64,000 nt of DNA from Selaginella moellendorffii (taxonomy: Eukaryota > Streptophyta > Lycopodiopsida > Selaginellales > Selaginellaceae). Positions 1 through 9,370 of the stretch are shown piece by piece. The notes under the pieces were generated by a model, which ran no database searches, was not told the origin of the DNA, and worked only from the letters and a program-made list of their open reading frames with translations. The stretch is from the NCBI RefSeq assembly GCF_000143415.4, contig NW_003314369.1, positions 124,001 through 188,000 of the forward strand, in the 5' to 3' direction. A program made the translations under genes and the position numbers. Position 1 is the stretch's first letter, and each line of letters opens with the position of its first letter.

Positions 1-6
1 GGGTTC

Positions 7-2556
7 ATGGCAAAGAGGATACTTGTCACGGACATGGGGGATATGGATGCGTTCCATGCCTTTATATCAGGTTTGCAAACCTGGGCTCGCGGTGAGGTGA
101 TGCGCTGGAACCCGACCAACTACAAGGAAGCGTTGGATGCGGCCATCAAGGTGCATTTCAACGATAACCTGCGAAAGGGGAACACGACGGGGTCGGGATC
201 CACGTTTCACAAAGGGGCCAAACCGAGGGGAACATATAGCAAGGGGAAATTCAAGAAGAGTTTCTCTAAGAATGAGTCCTCGGGGTTCCGGAAAGGCAAA
301 GCCGGTGGCCAGCGAGCGAGTACGTGGGGAAGTCAAGCGAAAAAAGACAAACCCACGGATAAGAAGGTCAAGTCGTATAGCAGCGTGGGCAACAACGTAT
401 GCTACAACTGCGGCGAAGCGGGACACTTCTCGAGGGAATGTCCCTACCCGAAGAAGGCCAGAGCCAATATGGCCATCAAGTCGGGTGAAGTCCAAACTGA
501 GGTATGTGATCCAGTCCCTAACTCAAAGTTACTCATTACACGAGCAACTTTGGTAGAGAGTCGTTCGCGACATCTACTAGCCCTCCGAGGGAAGCTCGGA
601 GGTAGCTTTGTTAAGATCCTTATTGACACGGGTGCTTCGGATAATTTTGTGGCTGCAGACATAGTCCGGCAAGCCGGACTAACGGTGCAGCGGCTAGGCG
701 AACCAAGGACTATAGAGTTTGTTCAAGGTAGCCAAAGCACCGATGAGGTACTTCGACAAGCGAGAGTCGAAGTGGGGACATGGAAAGTGGAGATGGATTT
801 CACCGTCTTGGACATGGCGGGATTTGACGTGATCTTCGGAATGGATTGGTTTAATCGGTTCGTGGTAGCCCTGCATGGACAAGGTAGGAACCTTGTGGTA
901 TTGGCGAATGCCCAAGGAAGAAGATCTAGGGTGGAGGCCCAGGATCTAAAGGTAGGGCAAAGCAAGGCCAAAGAGTCATGCTTAAACCTGGTGTCCACGA
1001 GAGGACAACTCACTAAAGGAACTAAGGCAGCCTTTTTGTGCTTACTCTCGGTGAAGAGTGACAAAAAGACAAGAACAGAAGAAGTACCTTTAGTGATCCA
1101 GCAGGTGCTGGACCAATTCCAGGATACCATGCCAGAGGAGCTACCGGCGGGGTTGCCCCCCGCACGACCAATAGAACATAAAATTGAGCTGGTCGAGGGT
1201 GCTGAGGCGGTGGTTCGTCCACCCTATCGATTGAACGAAAAAGAACTCAAGGAGCTCAAGAGCCAACTAAAGGAGTTGGTGGACAAAGGGTATGTTAGGT
1301 TGAGCAAGTCGCCGTATGGGGCACCGGTGCTATTTGTGAAAAAGAAAGATGGATCTATGCGCATGTGCATAGACTACCGGTTGCTCAACAAGTATACCAA
1401 GAAGAACAAGTACCCTTTGCCAAGGATCGAGGACCTGTTCGATAGGTTGGGAAAGGCAAAATACTTCTCGAGGATTGACCTAAGGTCAGGATACTACCAG
1501 ATCAGGGTAGCTGAGGAAGATGTCGAGAAGACAACCTGTCGAACGAGGTATGGGAGCTTTGAGTTTTTGGTGATGCCCTTTGGGCTGTGCAATGCGTTTT
1601 CAGCGTTGATGAACCACATCTTTGTACCCTATCTGGATCGCTTCGTGGTCGTCTATATTGACGACATCCTGATCTATAGCGAGACGCTAGAGGAGCATGC
1701 CGAACACTTGGCGAAGGTGTTTGAGAAACTAAGGGAACACAAACTGTATGCTAAAGAGAGCAAATGTGACTTTGCTCAACAAGAGGTAAAGTTTCTCGGG
1801 CATGTGGTGGGCCAGGACGGGCTCAAGGTGGACCCGGAGAAGGTCCAAGCGATCCAGGAATGGGAACGACCATCGAATGTACATGAGTTGAGGGCGTTCC
1901 TGGGGCTATGCAACTACTATCGAAAGTTTATCAGACACTATTCGAGAGTAGCCCTGCCCTTAACGGACCAAACAGGAAAAGGGAAGATGGTATGGACAGC
2001 GGAATGCGAGGCGGCATTCGTCCACCTCAAAGGGAAGTTGAGGAAGGCTCCGGTGTTGGCATTACCAGACTTTGGTAAGGACTTTGAGGTAGACACGGAT
2101 GCTTCGGACTTTGCGTTGGGCGCAGTTTTGAAGCAAGACAACCATCCAGTAGCGTTCTTCTCGAAGAAGCTGGACAAGGCTCAACGGAAGTGGCCTGCCC
2201 ACGAGAAGGAATTGTTTGCGGTGGTCAAGGCGCTCAAGGAGTGGCGACACTACCTTGGGAGACACTTCAAGGTTTACACGGACAATGTGGCAACGAAACA
2301 CTTCTTGTCACAGCCCGACCTAAGGGGAAAACAAGGTCGGTGGGCCAATGCTTTGGCCGAGTTTGATTGCGAGATCCTGTACAAGCCTGGGAAGAGCAAC
2401 ATCGTGGCAGATGCGCTAAGTCGAAAAGCGAGCTTGAAGTTGGCGATATCTAGCGCGACAGCAACCTTTTGGGATGATGTGCGGACCGCATACGAGAGTG
2501 ATGGTCTAGCACAAGAAGTGTTGCTGAGGAATCTGGAGGCGCGGGAAGCTCACTAG
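7..2556 (+). CDS. Ty3 chromovirus A gag-pol, 5' incomplete (gag end, protease, RT, RNase H)
   Basis: Polyprotein of an LTR retrotransposon, open when the window begins, so the 5' LTR and gag start are missing. In order: a basic gag tail, a CCHC zinc knuckle (C132, C135, H140, C145), an aspartic protease with IDTGA near residue 207, a reverse transcriptase with YIDD at 550-553, and a Ty3-type RNase H with DTDASD near 695. RT and RNase H look intact. The reading frame ends at TAG (2554-2556), yet the same frame continues directly into integrase, so the stop is probably a point mutation or a readthrough site. It belongs to the chromovirus clade because a chromodomain follows at the 3' end. Product role: copying and integrating the element's RNA. 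The ATG at 7 is only the first one in the window, not a proven start. Confidence 0.93.
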   Translation: MAKRILVTDMGDMDAFHAFISGLQTWARGEVMRWNPTNYKEALDAAIKVHFNDNLRKGNTTGSGSTFHKGAKPRGTYSKGKFKKSFSKNESSGFRKGKAGGQRASTWGSQAKKDKPTDKKVKSYSSVGNNVCYNCGEAGHFSRECPYPKKARANMAIKSGEVQTEVCDPVPNSKLLITRATLVESRSRHLLALRGKLGGSFVKILIDTGASDNFVAADIVRQAGLTVQRLGEPRTIEFVQGSQSTDEVLRQARVEVGTWKVEMDFTVLDMAGFDVIFGMDWFNRFVVALHGQGRNLVVLANAQGRRSRVEAQDLKVGQSKAKESCLNLVSTRGQLTKGTKAAFLCLLSVKSDKKTRTEEVPLVIQQVLDQFQDTMPEELPAGLPPARPIEHKIELVEGAEAVVRPPYRLNEKELKELKSQLKELVDKGYVRLSKSPYGAPVLFVKKKDGSMRMCIDYRLLNKYTKKNKYPLPRIEDLFDRLGKAKYFSRIDLRSGYYQIRVAEEDVEKTTCRTRYGSFEFLVMPFGLCNAFSALMNHIFVPYLDRFVVVYIDDILIYSETLEEHAEHLAKVFEKLREHKLYAKESKCDFAQQEVKFLGHVVGQDGLKVDPEKVQAIQEWERPSNVHELRAFLGLCNYYRKFIRHYSRVALPLTDQTGKGKMVWTAECEAAFVHLKGKLRKAPVLALPDFGKDFEVDTDASDFALGAVLKQDNHPVAFFSKKLDKAQRKWPAHEKELFAVVKALKEWRHYLGRHFKVYTDNVATKHFLSQPDLRGKQGRWANALAEFDCEILYKPGKSNIVADALSRKASLKLAISSATATFWDDVRTAYESDGLAQEVLLRNLEAREAH

Positions 2557-4065
2557 AGAGGTGAGCTGCCAACGGAAGAGAAAACGGGCTATGTGGAACG
2601 CAACAGACTCATATATTACAAGCAAACGAGGGTGTATGTTCCAGAAGGGGAACTAAGGAAGGTAGCCTTGGAAGAGTGTCATGACGGACCTCTCGCGGGA
2701 CACGGCGGAGTGCCCAAGACGATGGGCTTACTCAAAAGGAAGTATCACTGGCCAGATATGGCTAAGGACGTCCAAGACTATGTAAAGACATGTCCAACAT
2801 GTCAACAGGTCAAAGCCGTGACGAAGGCTAGTGGGGGCTTGTTGCAAAGCATCCCCATTCCAGATCGTCCGTGGAAATGTCTCACGATGGACTTCATCAC
2901 GGGACTACCCCCAAGCGAGGGGTTCAAAGCGATATTCGTGGTGGTGGACCGATTTTCAAAGATGGCACATTTCATACCCACCACAACGGATGTGGATGCG
3001 GAAGGTGTGGCAAAGCTGTTCTTCGAACAAGTGGTTCGAGTGCGGGGAAGGCCGGAAGAGATTATCTCAGATCGAGATAAGATCTTCACCAGTAGGTTCT
3101 GGAGGACACTCCTAGAACAGTATCGCACCAAGTTGAAATTCAGCATGGCCTATCACCCACAGACAGGTAATGGGTATTGAGTCAAGATTGATGGCACTAA
3201 CACTTCTTGACAGACGGACAAACGGAAAGGGTGAATAGGCAGCTGGAGGATTATTTGCGATGCTATGTCTCGGGAGACCAGACCGACTGGGTAAGTCATT
3301 TGGGACTTGCGGAAATGTGTTATAACAACTCACCACATTCGAGCATCGGGGTGAGTCCATGGGAAGTCATCAATGGGCGAGCTATTGAAGGTCCTGTGGA
3401 ACTCGGCGTGGCCGAGTATCATGGAGAGTTACCCGCAGTGGAGGCATTCATGGCGGAAAGACTCAACATTTGGAATCTAGTGAGGGATTCCTTGGAACGG
3501 GCTCAACAAAGGCAAACTAAGTACGCGAACCAAAAGCGTCGAGATGTGGAGTTCCAAGCTGGGGAGAAGGTGTGGCTGAACACCAAGAACCTCAGGCTAC
3601 CAAGTGGGATCAGCCGGAAGTTGACCCAAAGGTAAAAATGCATGTATTCCTGTAAATGAATTGATCTTGAGTTCCTTAAGCAGGTTCGCGGGGCCTTACG
3701 AGATTGAGGCTCGAATCGGTAAAGTGGCTTACCGTCTCCGACTTCCTCGAGAGATGGGGAAGATGCATCCCGTGTTCCACGTGAACTTACTCAAGCCGTA
3801 TTTTGAGGATCCGCTTCGCAAGGACCAAGTAAGACCTTTACCTGAGGTTATCCAAGGGGAGGAGGAATACGAAGTCGAGGCCATCCTCAATGCGCGCAAG
3901 AGCAAGCGACAAGGACGCGAGGTGAGAGAGTTCCATGTGAAGTGGAAAGGATTTCCACACTGCGAAGCAACATGGGAACCGGAGGAGAACCTAGCGAACG
4001 CGCGAGACCTAGTGGAGGAATTTCTGCATGGCAGAACTCTATGTACTTATGCAAAGTTCAATTAA
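2557..4065 (+). CDS. Ty3 chromovirus A integrase and chromodomain, two introns
   Basis: Continuation of A after the TAG. The first open piece (from 2557, same frame) holds the HHCC zinc-binding module (CHDGPLAGHGG ... CPTCQQ) and the integrase core with MDFITGLP and ISDRDKIF. The frame is then broken twice by short GT-AG segments, 3167-3213 (47 nt) and 3632-3683 (52 nt). Joining across them restores the family reading exactly: HPQT continues into DGQTERVN, carrying the catalytic Glu, and KLTQ continues into RFAGPYEI. The end is a chromodomain (FHVKWKGF, ATWEPEENL), which in chromoviruses directs integration to chromatin. Intron phases are 1 and 2. Expression of integrase therefore needs both passage of the TAG and splicing, or this copy is dead. 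Confidence 0.85.
3167..3213 (+). other. Intron 1 in the integrase of element A
   Basis: Begins GTAATGG and ends TTGACAG, with a branch-point-like CACTAAC about 12 nt upstream of the acceptor. It contains an in-frame stop. Removing 47 nt joins codon position 1 to positions 2-3 of an Asp codon and restores a conserved integrase motif. Its length matches the other predicted introns in this window. Confidence 0.75.
3632..3683 (+). other. Intron 2 in the integrase of element A
   Basis: Begins GTAAAAATG and ends TTAAGCAG, 52 nt, phase 2. It carries an in-frame TAA immediately after the donor G. Removal joins the end of the integrase core to the C-terminal GPY-type module without loss of residues. 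Confidence 0.72.
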
Positions 4066-4098
4066 AAGTATCAATTTGAGAAGTTGAGCAATGGCATA

Positions 4099-5613
4099 TG
4101 TTGGGACCCGAAGGCGCGCCGAAGGTAAGCTAATTAGCATGGGTTAGCTAGGTCGACCAGGCGTAGGGAGCTACGCCCGACTCCCTGCGGGGATGTCGAA
4201 TCCGTAGACGTATTCTACGGAGGTTGGGTTCGAGTCCCAACCCCCTAGTAAAGCAAGGCTGGGTTCAAGTCCCGACCCCATACTAGGGCGTGGTGAGGGG
4301 AGTATAGGGACACCTATATTCCGTTGTCATGAGCTCTTGGCCGGGGAGGCTAACTTAGGCACACCGCTAAGTGGGGGGTTGCCCCCGGAGACATGGTCAA
4401 CAAGTCGTAGGATAAAAAAGAGACGTTCGATGTGGGCATCGAACTTCTTCTATGGGTGGTGGAGTTGTAAGGAACCAACTCGCCGAGGTGTCGTAGGCTA
4501 AGGGAACCCCGAAAGCATGACCAAAATGACAAAGAGTTCATCGGATGGGACCAAGTCAAAGATCGAGTCCAAGACCGACTCTAGGACCGAGTTCGAGATC
4601 GAGTCCGGAATCGAGTCCGAGACCGACTCGGGGACTGAGTTCGAGTCCGAGTTCGAGACCGAGTTCGAGACGGAGTCCGAGATCCGAAATCGGGTCCGAG
4701 ACCGAGTCCGAAGTCGAGTCCGAGGTCGGGCCCGAGATCGGGTCCGAGATCGAGTCCGCGATCGAGTCCGAGACCGAATCCGAAGTCGGATCCGAAATCG
4801 GATCCGAGATCGAGCCAGAGACTAAGTCCAAATACTAATACGGGTCAAGGGGTGAAAGCCCAAAGCGTGCGTCCCCCAGGGGGGGGGGGCTGCAGGGGGT
4901 TCCAAAAGTATAGTAGGGATAGTGAGGTCCAGGAACCAGTTTAGAAGGGACTCTCCAGTGGGGCTCCCAAACTGACTTGAGGTTGGGACTGGGACCGAGG
5001 GGCCTTGGGTGGGAGTGAGCATGGACTTGGTTGGTGCCGGAGGGGCCATCCAAGGAAGTGCTCAAGAGCAGCTCCCACTCCTGAAAGGGAAACCGATTGC
5101 GGTGCTCCCGGCTCAAGTGGAGTGGGGCCCCACTTGAGTACCATGCGGCTCATTGGTCCTCGCCCTTCCTAGGGGCTTGGGCCTTCCTTCGGGATGGAAG
5201 TGGGGGGCGAGAGGTACCCATACCGGGCCGCTAGGCCACGGTGTTTCGCCCCGGCGTCCCGAAGCAAGTGTTGCACTCAAGACTTGAGATTTAGAGGGTC
5301 CCATGATCAAGTCTTGTGGTACCAAAGGATGTTAGGAACCTGGAAGCTTGGTGTGCTTGGCTGCTTGTGCTTGCGGGGAGTGTAGCCGAACCTTAAGTCC
5401 AGTCTAACCCGGGGAGGGGGATTGGGAGTGATTTGGGAATCCGTGGAAGGATGGCTAACACTCCGTTGCTCGTGCAGTGAGTAGCTAAGACCAAGTAGGA
5501 GCTGGTACCATAGGCGAGAACCTTGGCAAGGGAACTTAGCAAAAGCCAAGGCGGTGTTGGTCGGATAGGCGAGGTAAGCTGGCAAATTAGAAAGGAAAAA
5601 TTTGTGGCTTACA
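4099..5613 (+). other. Probable 3' LTR / 3' flank of element A
   Basis: After the chromodomain the sequence is non-coding. A start of TGTTGGGACCC at 4099 and an end of CTTACA at 5613, where decayed element B resumes in mid-gag, would make an LTR of about 1.5 kb. The 5' LTR lies outside the window, so this cannot be verified here, and the polypurine tract before 4099 is weak. The stretch contains two T-arm-like hairpins (about 4224-4280), a hexanucleotide array and GC-rich unassigned sequence. Confidence 0.35.
4540..4832 (+). repeat. Hexanucleotide GAG-type tandem array
   Basis: About 290 bp of degenerate 6-bp units of the form GAGTCC, GAGACC, GAGTTC, GAGATC. The six-base period keeps several frames open on both strands, giving artificial Arg/Asp-rich, Ser/Glu-rich and Leu/Ser-rich reading frames. 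It lies in the non-coding 3' region of element A. I do not regard any of these frames as a gene. Confidence 0.85.
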
Positions 5614-5773
5614 CGCAGCCATTCATATGGATTAAAGCATTCTTTTGGAGATCTTTAAGCACGCATTTAAACATGTTGACAATTGTGATAATGCTTTCCC
5701 ACAATTACATCGTCTTTGTCAAATGCTGTTTGAGTTAGTGATGCAATTTTGTACTTACTTCCAAAGCCTTTTG

Positions 5774-5939
5774 TGTAAACAATTAAAGAGAATGACCCAA
5801 AAGACAATTTATATAGGGTTCAAATATAAAGGAAAAAGGCCTTTTCCAATCGATTAAGGGTCTTGGGATATTTGGGGTTAAGTGTCATTGGGTTTGAGTA
5901 ATACTAGGCTCTCAAGAAGTTTAAACTCAAGAACTTACA
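5774..5939 (-). repeat. Repeat S copy 1 (solo-LTR-like)
   Basis: Inserted in gag of element B. Boundaries are set by the homologous uninterrupted sequence in element C. On the + strand it starts TGTAAAC and ends CTTACA and is flanked by TTTTG / TTTTA, a 5-bp target duplication with one decayed base. TG...CA ends and a 5-bp duplication fit a solo LTR of a small LTR element. Confidence 0.65.
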
Positions 5940-6684
5940 TTTTATTTTATATAAAGCCAAATATATTGAAGCAGATTAAGTTGGGAATGTTATGGCCAAC
6001 ACTTCGTCAAGATTTTATAGAACTTATGTATACACTTACTCCAACCACCCTTGACAATACTTTTTGATTGACACAATGTTATAAGGTATTGTTTCTTCCA
6101 TATCTTGTTACATATCCTTTAACTCTAAGTTTTATAGGAGATGATTTTGTTCTAATGAAAGTTGATGCTACTATTATTTGTGTTTAAGAACAAGAGCGAG
6201 GATGTGGTTGTGGCTATGATGTCTATTGCTAGACATATGATAAAGTTGGCCATACATATCAGTATTGTTAGTGTTTTCTAGATTGACATCCTCTATTTCT
6301 TAAATGAAGGCCTTGGCATCAACAATGTCTTGTTGATGCTACTTCAGTGGAATGTTTTGACACAAAAATGCTTTTAAGAAATGAAGAGTTAAGCAAATAA
6401 TGGAGGGTTCTTGCGCAAATAAGTCAATAACCCTTTTATATTTCTTTTGGGAGTACTATCAAGGGGTTCACTCAACACCACATTTAATGTTTACTTTCTA
6501 AGCTCATTTTTATATCAAAAAATTAGTTGATATAAGTTTGAGATTATCTTTTATTTTTAGCCTATTGACAGACATTGCCATCTATAATTTTATCATGCAA
6601 TAAAGCCAATCTTCATTTTTTATAACAACGACCGTAAATATACATATGCACAAGATGAGGTGAACTTAACTGTGCATATGGGTG

Positions 6685-6879
6685 TGTAAACTCCTGAGTT
6701 TGAACTTCCTGGGCGGTCACTCAGCCTAGTACTATTCAAACCCAAGAATGCTTAACTCCAACTATCCTAAGACCCTTAACCGATTGGAAAAGGGGGTGCA
6801 CTCTTATTCATGGGCCCTTTCCCTCTATATTTGAATCCTTATGGATCGTCTCTCGAGTCGTTCCTTTTGATTGCTTACA
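6685..6879 (+). repeat. Repeat S copy 2
   Basis: Starts TGTAAACTCCTGAG and ends GATTGCTTACA, preceded by GGGTG. Shares the internal ACCGATTGGAAAAGGGG block with copies 1, 3 and 4. With copy 3 it brackets a locally duplicated segment and may be the 5' LTR of a small non-autonomous element. Confidence 0.65.
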
Positions 6880-6937
6880 ATCCACCACGCTTCCATGCAA
6901 TTCACGCCCTCGTGAATGGAAGTTGAGAGCCGCAGCT

Positions 6938-7460
6938 CTCCCGAGAGCCCCGCTCTTCTGACACCCTACCCCTCGGGTCGAGCCTAGTGGGAGCAAATTG
7001 GACTAGCCAGATGTCAATCAACATGTGGTGTGATTCCCTAGCCAACCTGCCATCTACAATTTTATCATGCAATAAAGCCAATCTTCATTTTTTATAACAA
7101 CGAACGTAAATATATATATGCACAGGATGAGGCGAACCTAACTGTGCATATAGGTGTGTAAATTCCTGAGTTTAGACTTCTCGAGAGGTTCGCCTCTACG
7201 GCTCCCGAGAGCCCCGCTCTTCTGACACCCTACCCCTCGGGTCGAGCCTAGTGGGAGCAAATTGGACTAGCCAGATGTCAATCAACATGTGGTGTGATTC
7301 CCTAGCCAACCTGCCATCTACAATTTTATCATGCAATAAAGCCAATCTTCATTTTTTATAACAACGAACGTAAATATACATATGCACAGGATGAGGCGAA
7401 CCTAACTGTGCATATAGGTGTGTAAACTCCTGAGTTTGGACTTCCCGAGAGGTTCGCCTC
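6938..7460 (+). repeat. Two tandem copies of a ~263-bp unit
   Basis: 6938-7200 and 7201-7460 are nearly identical, with only a handful of differences. Each holds a GC-rich part (CCCGAGAGCCCCGCTCTTC ...), a part derived from the protease region of element B (CATCTACAATTTTATCATGC) and the first bases of repeat S. A third, older copy of the protease part is at 6577-6684. The near identity shows a recent local duplication inside an old ruin. Confidence 0.8.
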
Positions 7461-7478
7461 ATGCTGTGCATATGGGTG

Positions 7479-7691
7479 TGTAAACTCTTGAGTTTGGACT
7501 TCCCGGGAGGTCACCTAGCCCAGTACTATTCAAACCCAAGGACGTTTAACTCCAACTATCCCAAGACCCTTAACCGATTGGAAAAGGGGGTGCACTCTTA
7601 TTCATGGGCCCGGTTTAGAGTTTACGATATTTCCCTCTATATTTGAACCCTTATGGATTGTCTCTCAAGTCGTTCCTTTTGGTTGTTTATA
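7479..7691 (+). repeat. Repeat S copy 3
   Basis: Starts TGTAAACTCTTGAG, ends GTTGTTTATA and is followed by GGGTG, the same 5 bp that precede both copy 2 and copy 3. Sequence of element B resumes immediately after, which fixes the right boundary. Confidence 0.65.
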
Positions 7692-8555
7692 GGGTGATCT
7701 TGAACTTGAACTTCAATCATTGCAAGCGGTGCCAAGTCAAAATTTTGACTTTATTGGTATAGATTAATTGTAGCACAATCATCCTAAATATGATTTTAAA
7801 GCTTCTCCCCTATTTCATACCTCTTCATATTTCTTCTTTCCTTTCACTTATGTTCCACTTTATCCCTTCTATCCTATGTAGGCATATAGGACATTGGCAT
7901 ATGATTGAGAAGCTATGCAAGTTTTTTTATTGGCTGAAGATGTGATATAATTTTATTTAGTATGTAAGTAGTTGTGTTTAGTGCCAAACTCGTAATATTC
8001 CCTTTCGTATTGTGGAAAGACAGTTACAATCAATTGCAATTTCCCATCCATTTAATTTGGTAGTGTTTGATTTAATAAGGCCTTCTTCATAATCAATTGT
8101 TAACAATGAGGATGTTATTATTGTTTTCAATTACTCAAGTTGTTTGGTGGAAATTAATACTTTTGCTAGTGAGTTTATGACTATTATTAGGTATTTCCTC
8201 TTCAATCGAATGGTATTCCAACATTTCTATCTGAAGTGGATTCTCTCAGATAATGGTTCTATATTTATGATTGAGGTATTTCATGTATTAACATCTCTAC
8301 TAAAGATACATCACACTTTCACATCCACAAATAAATGGTTTAGTGGAATGACTCATTCAGACATTCAAATGGATAATTACAAAGTATGTCAATTTTCAAT
8401 ATTTGGATTGGGATGGTTATTTATTATTTCTTCAATATGCATATATCACAAGGGTATAGAGTTCCATTAATGCTTCATCATATAAACTTTTATATAGTCA
8501 TAATCTGATCTTACCAATAGAGTTGAGTTTACTTTCACAATTGTCATAAATTGCC

Positions 8556-8749
8556 TATAAACAACAAAAAAAAATGATTTAAGAGACAATCAAAAAGGTT
8601 TAAATATAAAGGGAAATTGTTTATAAATAAAAGTGCACCCCTTTTTTTAATCAATTAAGGGTTTTATGATATTTGGGGTTAAACATCTTTAAGTTTGAAT
8701 AGTATTGGGTTAGGTGATTTTTCAGGAAATCCAAATTCATGAGCTTACA
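8556..8749 (-). repeat. Repeat S copy 4
   Basis: Opposite orientation, inserted in the integrase region of element B. + strand ends are TATAAAC and GCTTACA; the flanking TTGC / TAGC is a plausible decayed target duplication when aligned to element C. Confidence 0.55.
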
Positions 8750-9021
8750 CTAGCAAGGTTAGGTTTTATGATTAATATTTAATTAGTATTCTTCCACTTG
8801 TCCAAGTAGAATGTGTTAAACACTCAAACCATATACAAGTGAAACAACAATGGCATGATATTCAACAAACCAATCTTCAAAAAATTATACATATACAACT
8901 TTTGGTAAAAAAAATCAAGAATCATTTACAAATCCACTGTTATCTCCTTTTAATATTCTTTCAAATCCTGACCCATAAACTAAAGAACTTGACTACTTTC
9001 CATCCTTTCAAGAGGAGGGAA

Positions 9022-9178
9022 TGTTATGCAATACCATATACTAATATTAGTGTTATAAAATTTTGATAGCTATCAAATTGGTTTTAATCTAGACCATTTG
9101 ATCTTATATATAAATAAAGGTTTTTGAATAATTTATATGCACATTTGTGTATCTTCATACATATTTAAATATATAATC
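9022..9178 (+). repeat. 3' LTR of element B
   Basis: Begins TGTTATGCAATACC right after a purine tract (AAGAGGAGGGAA) and follows the LTR of element C base by base apart from transitions, including the ACTAATATTAG block, the TATATA box region and the ATATGCACATTT block. It ends about 190 bp before the ATG of PPR gene 1, so it could influence that promoter. Confidence 0.75.
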
Positions 9179-9370
9179 CAAGCATGCACAATCATAGATT
9201 CCTTACTATAGTCTCTTTAAGTAATTTTTTTATCAGTAGAAACTTGATAGTTTTTTCTTTTAAAATAAAACTCAAAACACAGCAATTTTTTAATTTTTTA
9301 ATTTTGGTGGAGGCATTCAAAAATTTGGGTGACTTATTATTATCACAAACCATTTTATTTTCCAACTTTC

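Larger units (their letters stand above)
5614..9178 (+). mobile_element. Decayed, RT-deleted Ty3 element B
   Basis: Recognised by colinear similarity to element C (50806-55803, opposite strand): gag at 5614-6100 with an insertion, the post-gag region with its altered zinc finger at about 6180-6400, protease-region sequence at 6400-6700 and 7692-7880, then a jump straight to the integrase zinc finger and core at 7880-8500, then the downstream domain and a 3' LTR. Reverse transcriptase and RNase H are absent, so it is an internal deletion derivative. Differences from C are overwhelmingly C-to-T and G-to-A, as expected from cytosine methylation and deamination, and no domain is open any more. 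The 5' side stops at 5614 where element A begins, suggesting A inserted into B. Confidence 0.8.

Noticed and set aside
4165-4250. Possible tRNA gene
   Set aside because: T-arm and acceptor-like pairing exist, but no D-arm, anticodon arm or proper spacing could be fitted.
4517-4838. Arg/Asp-rich and Ser/Glu-rich proteins
   Set aside because: Produced by the six-base repeat period, open on both strands and without homologous motifs.
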